A stretch of 12,372 nucleotides of DNA from PBB1 sp043738425. GTDB lineage: Bacteria > Pseudomonadota > Gammaproteobacteria > Burkholderiales > Burkholderiaceae_C. Position numbers and translations under genes: made by a program. Position 1 is the first letter of the stretch, and each line of letters starts with the position of its first letter. The stretch is taken from positions 1 to 12,372 of the forward strand of contig JAYUGJ010000103.1 in the NCBI GenBank assembly GCA_043738425.1, in the 5' to 3' direction. Below are positions 1-7,981 of this stretch, in pieces. Below the pieces are notes generated by a model, which ran no database searches, was not told where the DNA came from, and saw nothing but the letters and a program-made list of their open reading frames with translations.

Positions 1-65
1 CCTTCCACATCGGCAATGTCGATGAACTTGTAGAAGGCGTCGTGAAGGATGTCGGAGGAGGGCAT
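1..65 (-). CDS. Start of a gene cut by the window edge; possibly TrhO/UPF0176 rhodanese-type tRNA hydroxylase
   Basis: Only the first 21 codons (plus two bases) are present, reading MPSSDILHDAFYKFIDIADVE from an ATG at 65 back to the edge. The phrase FYKFIDIADV resembles the N-terminus of TrhO/YceA proteins (FYKY/FYKF followed by a short D-rich turn). That family hydroxylates U34 of some tRNAs and carries a rhodanese domain further on. None of the rhodanese domain is visible, so the assignment rests on about ten residues. There is no strong ribosome binding site just upstream. The gene is divergent from the uup-like gene, with 70 bases between the two starts. It could equally be another small cytosolic protein. 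Confidence 0.4.
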   Translation of the reverse strand, partial: MPSSDILHDAFYKFIDIADVE

Positions 66-123
66 CGCGCCATTTTCGGCGCTCGGGCCGCGAGTGCATG
101 AGGGGCGGGCGAGGGTCAACCCG

Positions 124-129
124 CACAAT
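124..129 (+). promoter_or_regulatory. Possible -10 box very close to the uup start
   Basis: CACAAT matches four of six positions of the sigma-70 -10 consensus TATAAT and ends six bases before the ATG at 136. Transcription from it would begin at or next to the start codon, giving a leaderless mRNA. No -35 hexamer close to TTGACA is found 16-18 bases upstream, and no clear Shine-Dalgarno sequence precedes the ATG. Weak evidence. Confidence 0.2.
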
Positions 130-135
130 CGAGGC

Positions 136-2047
<1,912 letters not shown>

Positions 2048-2052
<5 letters not shown>

Positions 2053-2073
2053 GCGCGTTCGGCCTAGCTCAGC
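2048..2073. terminator. Inverted repeat between two converging genes, possible weak bidirectional terminator
   Basis: GCTGAGC (2048-2054) and GCTCAGC (2067-2073) form a perfect 7-base stem with a 12-base loop. It overlaps the stop codon of uup (2050-2052) and that of the minus-strand gene (2069-2071), which are only 16 bases apart. No T run follows on either strand, so it is not a standard intrinsic terminator. A role in ending or insulating the two converging transcripts is inferred only from its position. Confidence 0.25.
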
Positions 2074-2836
2074 GCCCGAGCCCGCTGAACCAGCTTTCAC
2101 CGATGACGTCGGGGTGTGATCGGCTGACGATCAGCCCCGACTGCAGGTACAGCGCATTCAACAGGCGTTCGGCACGTTCGCGGTCTAGGCCCGGCCAGGT
2201 GGCCATCTCGCGCAGCTGACACGAGCCGCGGCGCAGCCGGTACACCGCCGACATCAACGCACCCGACAGCTGAATGCCGCCCAATTCGAAGCCGAGGCTG
2301 ACGCGGTAGACCGCGGGGCCGGCGATCTCAGGCAACAGCTCGCTGCGGCTGCCGTTCAGCGCCAGCTCCCACAACATCGGGCCGAGTGGGTAAAAACCGA
2401 GGTCGGGAAAGCTCGCCTCGCCGGTTCGGCCGGGGCCCACATCGGACTCCTTGAGCGCGCGCATCAGTGCGGGCTCTACGTGCATGACCTGGAGATCGGG
2501 CTTGCGCTGCGTGAGCAAGTCGGCGATGCGCAGGGGGCAATGCAACTGCCGTTCGCGCGGGAAAACTGTCAACGGCACGGCGCGGTCGCCGCACTGCAAG
2601 TGCACCGTGACCGCTTGGGCGTGACGCAGACACGCGGTCAATACATCGAGCGGCTCGAAGCGCCGTTGGTCGAACTCGACCCGCCGCAGGTCGGCCACCA
2701 GCGACGGGCTCAGGGTGGCCAGGCTCTCGCTCATTACGCTGTTCGAATAACCACCCAGCTGGCCAGGCAAATACTGCCGGTAGCTGCTGGCCCGCATCAA
2801 CTCGGGCTCACCAAATGGAATGGTCGAGTCGAACAT
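2069..2836 (-). CDS. Conserved-looking hypothetical protein, 255 aa
   Basis: I do not recognise a named family. The ATG at 2836 gives MFDSTIPFGEPELMR...; an alternative start is the Met at residue 14, and no good ribosome binding site marks either. The frame stays open upstream into the antisense of the acetyltransferase gene, but that part is low-complexity shadow. The protein is soluble, with no signal peptide or membrane helix. The middle has LQCGDRAVPLTVFP and HCPL strand-like segments, and the region near residue 165 has YPLGPMLWELAL. The C-terminal 60 residues (AVYRLRRGSCQLREMATWPGLDRERAERLLNALYLQSGLIV, read in pieces) have the helix-turn-helix rhythm of a winged-helix module, like those ending some DUF4388-type proteins. 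It converges with uup and is divergent from the GNAT gene, so it is probably transcribed alone. Confidence 0.75.
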   Translation of the reverse strand: MFDSTIPFGEPELMRASSYRQYLPGQLGGYSNSVMSESLATLSPSLVADLRRVEFDQRRFEPLDVLTACLRHAQAVTVHLQCGDRAVPLTVFPRERQLHCPLRIADLLTQRKPDLQVMHVEPALMRALKESDVGPGRTGEASFPDLGFYPLGPMLWELALNGSRSELLPEIAGPAVYRVSLGFELGGIQLSGALMSAVYRLRRGSCQLREMATWPGLDRERAERLLNALYLQSGLIVSRSHPDVIGESWFSGLGR

Positions 2837-3001
2837 CAGCGTGTTCGGACAAGGTGGTGTGTTTCGGGCGGCGTCATCAGTCGCGGGTTGTATCAGGTTT
2901 GCGGGACCGGGCAAGTCGTTCGCGCAGTTCGACCGCAGCGAAAAGCCGTGCGCGAGGCGGCGATAAACTGATCTGGACCTGCTGCCCCAGTTTTGAACAG
3001 C

Positions 3002-3493
3002 ATGCCGTCGCCTGACATACGCCTTGTGATTGCGAGCGATGACGATTCGCTGGCGGCCGTGCGCGGCCTTTTTCGCGAGTACGCGGGCGGTCTGGCTTTC
3101 GATCTTCACGCCGAAACGTTCGACGCGGAGCTGGCCGGATTGCCAGGCGACTACGCCGCGCCGCATGGGCATTTGTTGTTGGCGCTTGTCGATGGCACGT
3201 TGGCCGGCTGTGGGGCGTTTCGCGGTCTGACCGACGTCGACTATGCCAACGCCTGCGAGATGAAACGGCTGTACGTGCGCCCGGCCTTTCGGCGCTTTGG
3301 GCTGGGGCGTTTGTTGGCGCAGGCGCTGCTCGACGAGGCGCGTCGCGCGGGCTATTCGGCGACGCTGCTCGACACGCTCGACCACATGGAAGCCGCGCGC
3401 GGTTTGTACCAATCGCTGGGCTTCGAAGAGATACCGCCGTTTCACTACAGCGCGCTGGCGGGATCGCACTATTTGAAAGTCGAGCTGACTTGA
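3002..3493 (+). CDS. GNAT family N-acetyltransferase
   Basis: Cytosolic enzyme of 163 aa, the usual size for a single GNAT domain, predicted to move an acetyl group from acetyl-CoA to an amine of unknown identity. The acetyl-CoA pyrophosphate-binding motif is clear: strand MKRLYVRPAF then RRFGLG (97-102) and helix LLAQALLDEARRAG. Near the C-terminus is AARGLYQSLGFEEIPPFHY, with the Tyr and GF turn typical of the family. The ATG at 3002 is chosen; a TTG at 2993 in the same frame would add three residues. No strong Shine-Dalgarno is seen. The gene stands alone between a divergent hypothetical gene and the sugar gene pair, so context does not suggest a substrate. Confidence 0.88.
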   Translation: MPSPDIRLVIASDDDSLAAVRGLFREYAGGLAFDLHAETFDAELAGLPGDYAAPHGHLLLALVDGTLAGCGAFRGLTDVDYANACEMKRLYVRPAFRRFGLGRLLAQALLDEARRAGYSATLLDTLDHMEAARGLYQSLGFEEIPPFHYSALAGSHYLKVELT

Positions 3494-3529
3494 GTGCGTG
3501 GGCAGCTGGCCCTACCGGAGCGCACCAAT

Positions 3530-3544
3530 CGCCGCCACGCGGCG
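3530..3544 (+). other. Small hairpin after the acetyltransferase gene
   Basis: CGCCG (3530-3534) and CGGCG (3540-3544) form a perfect 5-base stem with a 5-base loop, 37 bases after the stop of the GNAT gene. No T run follows, so it is at most a weak or factor-assisted end point. The remaining gap up to 3612 holds only the leader of the next gene. Confidence 0.15.
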
Positions 3545-3612
3545 TACGATGAACCGAATGGTTTCGCTGCCGCGTGACCATCTTTCCATTATGTTGACCC
3601 TCAGGAAAATCG

Positions 3613-4500
3613 ATGAGCACTGCACTTGCACCTGTGTTTGACCATGCCGCCGCCGAAGGCACTTTCGAGCTGCACGCGGGTGCCCTGCGGTTGGCGGTGC
3701 GCGCCGATCTGGGTGGCTGTATCGCGGGCTTGTGGCACCGCGACACGCCGATCTTGCGTTCGACGGAGCCGGGCGCGTTGACCAGCGCGCGGCAGGCCGC
3801 GTGTTACCCGCTGGTGCCGTATTCGAACCGTTTGGCGTACAAGCGATTCCGCTGGAAAAGCCGTGACTACACTACCGCCACCAACTTCGATGACAACCCG
3901 CATTCGGTGCACGGAGTCGGTTGGTTGCGTGGATGGGAAATGGTGTCGCACAGCGCGGCCGATGTGGCGCTGGCCTACCGTCACACGCCCGATGCGCATT
4001 GGCCGTTCGCGTTCGAGGCGCAGCAGTTTTTTACGCTGACGCCGAGCGCGTTGGTAGCGCAGATGGTCATCACCAACATCGCCGAGGTGGCGCAACCGGT
4101 GGGGTTGGGTTGGCATCCGTACTTCCCGAAACGCGAACGCAGCCGCTTGCACATGGAGTTGAGCAATCGCTGGGAAACCGACGCAACGCAGCTGCCGGTG
4201 CGCAGCGTCGCGCAGCCCGGTATCGATAGCGATGTGGCGCACCTGACCTACGACCACTGCTTCGACGGGTGGAATGGCCCGGCGCGCATTCGCGATGAAA
4301 AGTTTTCGCTTCAACTGACATCGAATCTGACGCACTTGGTGGTCTACACGCCGCCCGACAAAGCGTACTTTTGTGTCGAACCGGTGAGCCATGTCAGCAA
4401 CGCCATCCACATGGCCGATCCGGCGGCGCATGGCGTGCGCACGCTGCAACCGGGCGAACGCTTCGAGGCGTCGATGACGCTCGAGGTGTCGGTGCTGTGA
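3613..4500 (+). CDS. Aldose 1-epimerase (mutarotase) family protein
   Basis: Cytosolic 295-aa protein predicted to interconvert the alpha and beta anomers of a free sugar. Family landmarks appear in order: PLVPYSNRL with the sugar-binding Asn-Arg pair, HSVHGVGWLRGWE with H100, GWHPYF with the catalytic-type H168, DHCFDGW with D214, and CVEPVSHVSNAIH with E256 as the likely general base. The set looks complete, so the enzyme is probably active. It resembles the GalM/YphB-like group more than the glucose-6-phosphate epimerase (YeaD) group, but the exact sugar cannot be read from sequence. The ATG at 3613 has a CAGGA about eight bases upstream. It is followed 10 bases later by a lactonase-like gene, almost certainly in one operon. 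I avoid the name galM because no galactose genes are present. Confidence 0.88.
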   Translation: MSTALAPVFDHAAAEGTFELHAGALRLAVRADLGGCIAGLWHRDTPILRSTEPGALTSARQAACYPLVPYSNRLAYKRFRWKSRDYTTATNFDDNPHSVHGVGWLRGWEMVSHSAADVALAYRHTPDAHWPFAFEAQQFFTLTPSALVAQMVITNIAEVAQPVGLGWHPYFPKRERSRLHMELSNRWETDATQLPVRSVAQPGIDSDVAHLTYDHCFDGWNGPARIRDEKFSLQLTSNLTHLVVYTPPDKAYFCVEPVSHVSNAIHMADPAAHGVRTLQPGERFEASMTLEVSVL

Positions 4501-4510
4501 GTCGGCGGGC

Positions 4511-5431
4511 GTGAGTCGAGCGGTTGCACGCGCCGGCGACGCGTCAGTCACGGTGGCGGTAGCGCAGCCCAGCGAGCTCGGTGAATCGCCGTTTTGGCAC
4601 CCCACAGAAGAGGCGCTTTATTACTGTGACATCGCGGCCCGCCAGCTGAACCGTTTTGATCCAAACAGCGGCGCGCTGCGGCACTGGCGATTCGATACCG
4701 AGCTCGCGAGCTGCGCGCCCATGCGCGACGGCGGGTTGTTGCTGGCGATGCGCGATGGGTTGTGGCACTTCGACTGCGCGAGCGGGCGACGCAGCGTGCT
4801 GGCGGCAGCGCCTTACGACCCACAGACCGAGCGCTTCAACGACGGCAAGTGCGATCCGCAGGGCCGCTTTTGGGTCGGCACGGTGTACGAGCCACGTGAC
4901 CGCGCGCTGGCATCGCTATATTGCTTCGATGGCAGCCGCCTGACTCGCAAAGCCGAGGACTTGACGGTGGTCAATGGCCTGGCGTGGAGCCCGAGCGGCA
5001 ACGCGCTGTATGTCAGCGACACCAGGGCGCACGCGGTTTACGCGTTCGACTTCGACTCCGCCAGCGGCACATTGGACCAGCGGCGAGCGTTTTGCCAGTT
5101 CGCCGTCAAGCCAAACGGCGCGTCGCTCGACGGCTACGGTGGGCGGCCCGATGGTGCGGCAGTTGATGTCGAGGGCAACTACTGGGTCGCGATGTTCGAG
5201 GGGCGGCGGGTGCTGTGCATCACGCCCGCTGGTGCGGTGTTGCGCGAGCTCAAACTGCCGGTGCAATGCCCCACCATGCCGTGCTTCGGCGGGGCAGATT
5301 TGAAAACGTTGTACCTCACCACTGCGCGCCATCAGCGATCCGCGACCGAGCTGGCGGCCCAGCCGTGGGCCGGCATGTTGCTGTCGGTTCGTGTCGAGGT
5401 GCCGGGATTGCCAGTGAATTTTTTCGGTTGA
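4511..5431 (+). CDS. SMP-30/gluconolactonase family sugar lactonase
   Basis: A 306-aa six-bladed beta-propeller enzyme predicted to hydrolyse an aldonolactone to its open acid with one divalent metal ion. The expected metal ligands are visible: E25 in ELGESPFWH, N155 in VVNGLAWSP and D214 in RPDGAAVD. The hallmark FNDGKCDPQGRFWVG, with substrate-contacting N110 and D111, lies between the first two. The start is the GTG at 4511, 10 bases after the epimerase stop, which suggests translational coupling. Paired with a mutarotase, it fits an oxidative sugar route in which a dehydrogenase makes a lactone from the correct anomer. That dehydrogenase is not in this window. No signal peptide is seen, so the protein is cytosolic. 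The substrate (arabinono-, galactono-, glucono-lactone or other) is unknown. Confidence 0.88.
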   Translation: MSRAVARAGDASVTVAVAQPSELGESPFWHPTEEALYYCDIAARQLNRFDPNSGALRHWRFDTELASCAPMRDGGLLLAMRDGLWHFDCASGRRSVLAAAPYDPQTERFNDGKCDPQGRFWVGTVYEPRDRALASLYCFDGSRLTRKAEDLTVVNGLAWSPSGNALYVSDTRAHAVYAFDFDSASGTLDQRRAFCQFAVKPNGASLDGYGGRPDGAAVDVEGNYWVAMFEGRRVLCITPAGAVLRELKLPVQCPTMPCFGGADLKTLYLTTARHQRSATELAAQPWAGMLLSVRVEVPGLPVNFFG

Positions 5432-5556
5432 AACTGCGCCGACCTGCGACGCCTCGCCGTCGCCCGCCCACGCCCGTCCGTTCGCTTTGTTTCACCTGGC
5501 GCCCGGCGGGCTGGCACCGAAGTCACTGCGTCGACGCCTGCGCGCAGAACTTGCGG

Positions 5557-5590
5557 ACCAGGCACCGAGCACCAGGCACCGAGCACCAGG
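5557..5590 (+). repeat. 14-base direct repeat, two full copies and a part
   Basis: The unit ACCAGGCACCGAGC occurs at 5557-5570 and 5571-5584 without a mismatch, followed by a partial third copy ACCAGG (5585-5590). It lies in the 250-base gap between the lactonase gene and atpI, outside any convincing reading frame. The part of the gap from 5432 to 5556 shows nothing else that I can support. Confidence 0.7.
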
Positions 5591-5595
5591 TGCCT
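5574..5595 (+). terminator. Hairpin at the end of the tandem repeat, possible terminator of the sugar operon
   Basis: AGGCACC (5574-5580) pairs perfectly with GGTGCCT (5589-5595) around an 8-base loop. The first repeat copy (AGGCACC at 5560-5566) can pair with the same right arm, so two alternative folds exist. No T run follows, so intrinsic termination is doubtful. The position, after the lactonase gene and before the atp promoter, is what suggests the role. Confidence 0.3.
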
Positions 5596-5648
5596 CACGC
5601 GCCGGAATTGCACCCAAATTGCTATCGAACGCAATGCGGGTTTATGCA

Positions 5649-5654
5649 TATAAT
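5649..5654 (+). promoter_or_regulatory. Probable -10 box of the atp operon promoter
   Basis: A perfect TATAAT lies in a short AT-rich patch of an otherwise GC-rich gap, 27 bases before the atpI ATG. The best -35 candidate at 17-18 base spacing is TCGAAC (5625-5630), a poor match to TTGACA; a better TTGCTA (5619-5624) is 24 bases away, too far. Transcription from here would leave a leader of about 20 bases before atpI. It is the only good promoter-like site I see ahead of the operon. Confidence 0.45.
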
Positions 5655-5681
5655 TCGAGGCTGTACTGAAATCAGCCGGCC

Positions 5682-6170
5682 ATGACTGCTTTGATTCACC
5701 GGGGTGCCGCGAACAACGTGTTGCCCATCGGATTTAACGACGATGAGGCTGATCCGCCAGTAACGCCGTTGACGCGCGAGCAGGCGCAGCTGCTTCGGGC
5801 CCGAAAACCCATGTTGTCGCCTTGGTGGGTGGTTTCAGCGCAGTTGGCTGTGGGCGCATTGGTTGCTACGGGCGCACTGTGGTGGTTGGCCAGTTCGGCA
5901 GCGATGTGGTCGGCGGCCTACGGCGCGCTGGTGGTGGTGCTGCCGAGTGCATTGATGGCGCGCGGTATGACGAGCCGGATGTCACGGTTGTCGCCTGGCG
6001 CAAGCGCTGCCAGCGTCATGTTGTGGAGCACGGTGAAAACAGGGTTGTCGATCGCCTTGTTGATGTTGGCGCCAAAGCTGGTGCAGCCGCTGAGCTGGCC
6101 CGCATTGCTGACCAGCGCCGTGTTGTGTATGCAGGTTTATTGGTTCGCGCTGCTGTGGCGCGCACGTTAG
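5682..6170 (+). CDS. atpI: ATP synthase subunit I (assembly-associated membrane protein)
   Basis: First gene of the atp operon, 162 aa. AtpI is not part of the finished enzyme; in studied bacteria it helps c-ring assembly. A polar N-terminal region of about 45 residues (LTREQAQLLRARKP near its end) leads into LSPWWVVSAQLAVGALVA and about four hydrophobic segments (roughly 46-68, 72-95, 108-130 and 138-160). It is longer than E. coli AtpI (about 126 aa) because of the N-terminal part; this arrangement fits Burkholderiales. The ATG at 5682 lacks a clear Shine-Dalgarno, so its translation may be low, which suits a helper protein. It is 27 bases upstream of atpB. Confidence 0.85.
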   Translation: MTALIHRGAANNVLPIGFNDDEADPPVTPLTREQAQLLRARKPMLSPWWVVSAQLAVGALVATGALWWLASSAAMWSAAYGALVVVLPSALMARGMTSRMSRLSPGASAASVMLWSTVKTGLSIALLMLAPKLVQPLSWPALLTSAVLCMQVYWFALLWRAR

Positions 6171-6197
6171 AACGCAGATCAATCAGGACTCAACGAC

Positions 6198-7067
6198 ATG
6201 TCAGCTGAAGCAGCCGAAGCCCATGCGCCCACCGCGGGTGAATACATCGTTCACCACCTGACCCATCTGTCTACCGGCAAGCCCGCCAGTCTGGTGGACT
6301 TTTCTGTCCTCAATTTCGACTCCGTAATTTTCTCTACGTTGCTCGGCGTATTGGGTTGTTTTTTGCTGTGGAAAGCAGCCCGCAAGGCGACTTCCGGCGT
6401 GCCGGGGCGCTTCCAGGCGGCGGTAGAAATCTTGTTCGAAATGGTCGAGAGCCAAGCCAAAGGCATCGTGCACAACGCCAACAGCCGCAAGCTGGTGGCC
6501 CCACTCGCGCTGACGGTTTTTGTGTGGATCTTCTTGCTCAACGCCATGGATTTGTTGCCGGTCGATTTGCTGCCACTGATCTGGAAATGGATCTATGGTG
6601 CGGCAGGCCACGACCCCGAGCACGCCTACCTTCGCGTGGTGCCGACCGCCGACTTGTCCATCACGATGGGTTTGTCGGTAGGTGTGTTGATCGCCTGCCT
6701 GGTCTACAACGTCAAGATCAAGGGCGTCGGCGGCTGGATCCACGAACTTTTCGCAGCGCCGTTCGGCGACCACTGGGCTCTGTATCCATTCAACTTCGCG
6801 ATGCAGATCGTCGAGTTCGTCGCAAAGACGGTATCGCACGGCATGCGGTTGTTCGGAAACATGTACGCCGGCGAGCTGATTTTTTTGCTCATCGCGCTGC
6901 TCGGCGGTGCGTTCACGTTGTCGCTCGGCGGGTTTGCGCTGGCTGCACTGCACATCGTCGCTGGCACGGTGTGGGCGATCTTTCACATATTGATCATCAC
7001 GCTGCAGGCCTTCGTTTTCATGATGTTGACACTCGTCTACATCGGTCAAGCCCACGAGACGCACTGA
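6198..7067 (+). CDS. atpB: ATP synthase subunit a (Fo proton channel)
   Basis: Integral membrane protein of 289 aa that forms the two proton half-channels next to the c ring. The essential arginine is R217 in SHGMRLFGNMYAGELIF. The C-terminal helix LQAFVFMMLTLVYIGQAHE carries the conserved Gln and Glu of the family. An N-terminal hydrophilic stretch, a helix near VIFSTLLGVLGCFLLW and LALTVFVWIFLLNAMDLLP are also standard. A longer loop (KWIYGAAGHDPEHAYLRVVPTADLS) before helix 3 is common in betaproteobacteria. AGGA at 6185-6188 lies nine bases before the ATG. The gene is between atpI and atpE. Confidence 0.96.
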   Translation: MSAEAAEAHAPTAGEYIVHHLTHLSTGKPASLVDFSVLNFDSVIFSTLLGVLGCFLLWKAARKATSGVPGRFQAAVEILFEMVESQAKGIVHNANSRKLVAPLALTVFVWIFLLNAMDLLPVDLLPLIWKWIYGAAGHDPEHAYLRVVPTADLSITMGLSVGVLIACLVYNVKIKGVGGWIHELFAAPFGDHWALYPFNFAMQIVEFVAKTVSHGMRLFGNMYAGELIFLLIALLGGAFTLSLGGFALAALHIVAGTVWAIFHILIITLQAFVFMMLTLVYIGQAHETH

Positions 7068-7071
7068 TCTC

Positions 7072-7104
7072 GTTTTTTTCTTCCACCTCGTTTTTTACTT
7101 CACT
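7072..7104 (+). promoter_or_regulatory. U-rich leader ahead of atpE, likely translation enhancer
   Basis: The gap between atpB and atpE has two T runs (a seven-T run near 7074 and a six-T run near 7091) in a pyrimidine-rich stretch, directly before an AGGA ribosome binding site (7107-7110) and the atpE ATG. No stem precedes the T runs, so this is not a terminator. In E. coli the atpE leader is a known strong enhancer of translation, and U-rich stretches are favoured by ribosomal protein S1. The same job here is inferred. Confidence 0.4.
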
Positions 7105-7116
7105 ACAGGAATCATC

Positions 7117-7380
7117 ATGGAACTGATTGGTCTCGTCGCGGTTGCCGCTGGTCTCATCATTGGTCTGGGCGCAATGGGTGCTTGTATCGGCATCGGCGTC
7201 ATGGGCAGCAAATACCTCGAATCGGCTGCGCGCCAGCCTGAATTGATGGGCGAGCTGCAAACCAAAATGTTTCTGCTGGTCGGTTTGATCGACGCCTCGT
7301 TCATCATCGGAACCGGTATCGCGTTGTGGTTCACCACTGCCAACCCGTTCTTGGCCCAGCTCGCGAATCTGCCTAAATAA
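7117..7380 (+). CDS. atpE: ATP synthase subunit c (proton-carrying ring)
   Basis: Short two-helix membrane protein of 87 aa. The first helix (about 5-29) has the glycine pattern GLGAMGACIGIGVMG that lets c subunits pack in a ring. The cytoplasmic loop has the RQP turn (39-41) that meets gamma and epsilon. The second helix carries the proton-binding aspartate D59 in LVGLIDASFIIG. The extra polar ligands of sodium-type c subunits (such as a Gln in helix 1) are absent, so proton coupling is expected. The start ATG at 7117 has AGGA six bases upstream after a U-rich leader. Subunit c is needed in about ten copies per enzyme, consistent with this strong initiation region. Confidence 0.96.
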   Translation: MELIGLVAVAAGLIIGLGAMGACIGIGVMGSKYLESAARQPELMGELQTKMFLLVGLIDASFIIGTGIALWFTTANPFLAQLANLPK

Positions 7381-7402
7381 GCAGCCCGAATCGAGTTCAT
7401 TC

Positions 7403-7424
7403 GTCGGCCTGTTGTCAGGCCGGC
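7403..7424 (+). promoter_or_regulatory. Strong hairpin between atpE and atpF
   Basis: GTCGGCCTG (7403-7411) and CAGGCCGGC (7416-7424) form a 9-base stem, with eight Watson-Crick pairs and one G-U, closed by the 4-base loop TTGT. The seven inner pairs are perfect. It starts 22 bases after the atpE stop and no T run follows. A likely role is protecting the 3' end of atpE mRNA after cleavage, or partial attenuation, both of which would raise c relative to b. The structure is seen; the role is inferred. Confidence 0.5.
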
Positions 7425-7454
7425 TGATCCTGCCACCCTGATCGAGGCATCAAC

Positions 7455-7925
7455 GTGAGCATCACTGCGACATTCTTCATTCAGATGATCGTGTTCCTGA
7501 TTTTGGTCGGGTTCACGATGAAATACATCTGGCCACCCATCACCACCGCGCTCGACGCACGTGCAAAAAAAATCGCCGACGGTTTGTCGGCTGCCGACAA
7601 AGCGAAAGCGGAGTTGACGACCGCCAACAAACGCGTTGAAGAGCAGTTGTCGATGGCCCGCACGGATGCGGCGCAGCGGTTGGCTGACGCCGAGCGCCTG
7701 GCCCAGTCGATGGTGGAAGAAGCCAAGACACGTGCCAATGACGAAGGCATCAAGATCGTCGCTGCCGCCAAAGCGGAAGCGCAACAAGAGTCGATCAAGG
7801 CCCGTGAGTCATTGCGTGAGCAGGTCGCCATGTTGGCGGTCAAAGGTGCCGAGCAAATCTTGAAGCGCGAAGTCAACGCGTCGGTACATGCCGATTTGCT
7901 CAACCGCTTGAAGGTGGAGCTGTGA
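7455..7925 (+). CDS. atpF: ATP synthase subunit b (peripheral stalk)
   Basis: Protein of 156 aa, the same length as E. coli subunit b. One N-terminal membrane helix (about 5-24, TFFIQMIVFLILVGFTMKYIW read across two parts) is followed by a long charged, alanine-rich coiled coil (about 30-150) that dimerises and joins Fo to delta and alpha. The start is a GTG at 7455 with GAGG eight bases upstream. The family N-terminus MSINAT/MSITAT supports this start, and no ATG lies nearby in frame. A GTG start could keep b below c in amount. Confidence 0.95.
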   Translation: MSITATFFIQMIVFLILVGFTMKYIWPPITTALDARAKKIADGLSAADKAKAELTTANKRVEEQLSMARTDAAQRLADAERLAQSMVEEAKTRANDEGIKIVAAAKAEAQQESIKARESLREQVAMLAVKGAEQILKREVNASVHADLLNRLKVEL

Positions 7926-7981
7926 GCGGCGCGGCGTCGGTGGTGTCGTTGTGGTTGTCGATCCCGCCGGAGGCTTGAGCC

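Noticed and set aside
49..135. In-frame extension of the ABC-F protein by 29 residues from an ATG at 49
   Set aside because: The extra residues do not resemble the family, would overlap the divergent gene's start, and the family N-terminus begins at MAVFSLSNAHLAFG.
2480..2971. Plus-strand open frame opposite the hypothetical gene
   Set aside because: It crosses the start region of the minus-strand gene and has no domain; the minus strand has the better coding pattern and a natural stop beside uup.
2837..3469. Long minus-strand open frame running upstream of the hypothetical gene through the acetyltransferase gene
   Set aside because: It is Arg-rich antisense of a clear GNAT domain; the plausible gene start is at 2836.
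3601..4605. Minus-strand open frame of over 300 codons across the epimerase gene
   Set aside because: Its composition (His, Arg, Gln rich) is that of an antisense shadow in GC-rich DNA, and the plus strand has all the epimerase motifs.
6201..7064. Minus-strand open frame of 287 codons across atpB
   Set aside because: Polar, Gln/His/Asp-rich antisense of a hydrophobic membrane protein; no start signal or family resemblance.
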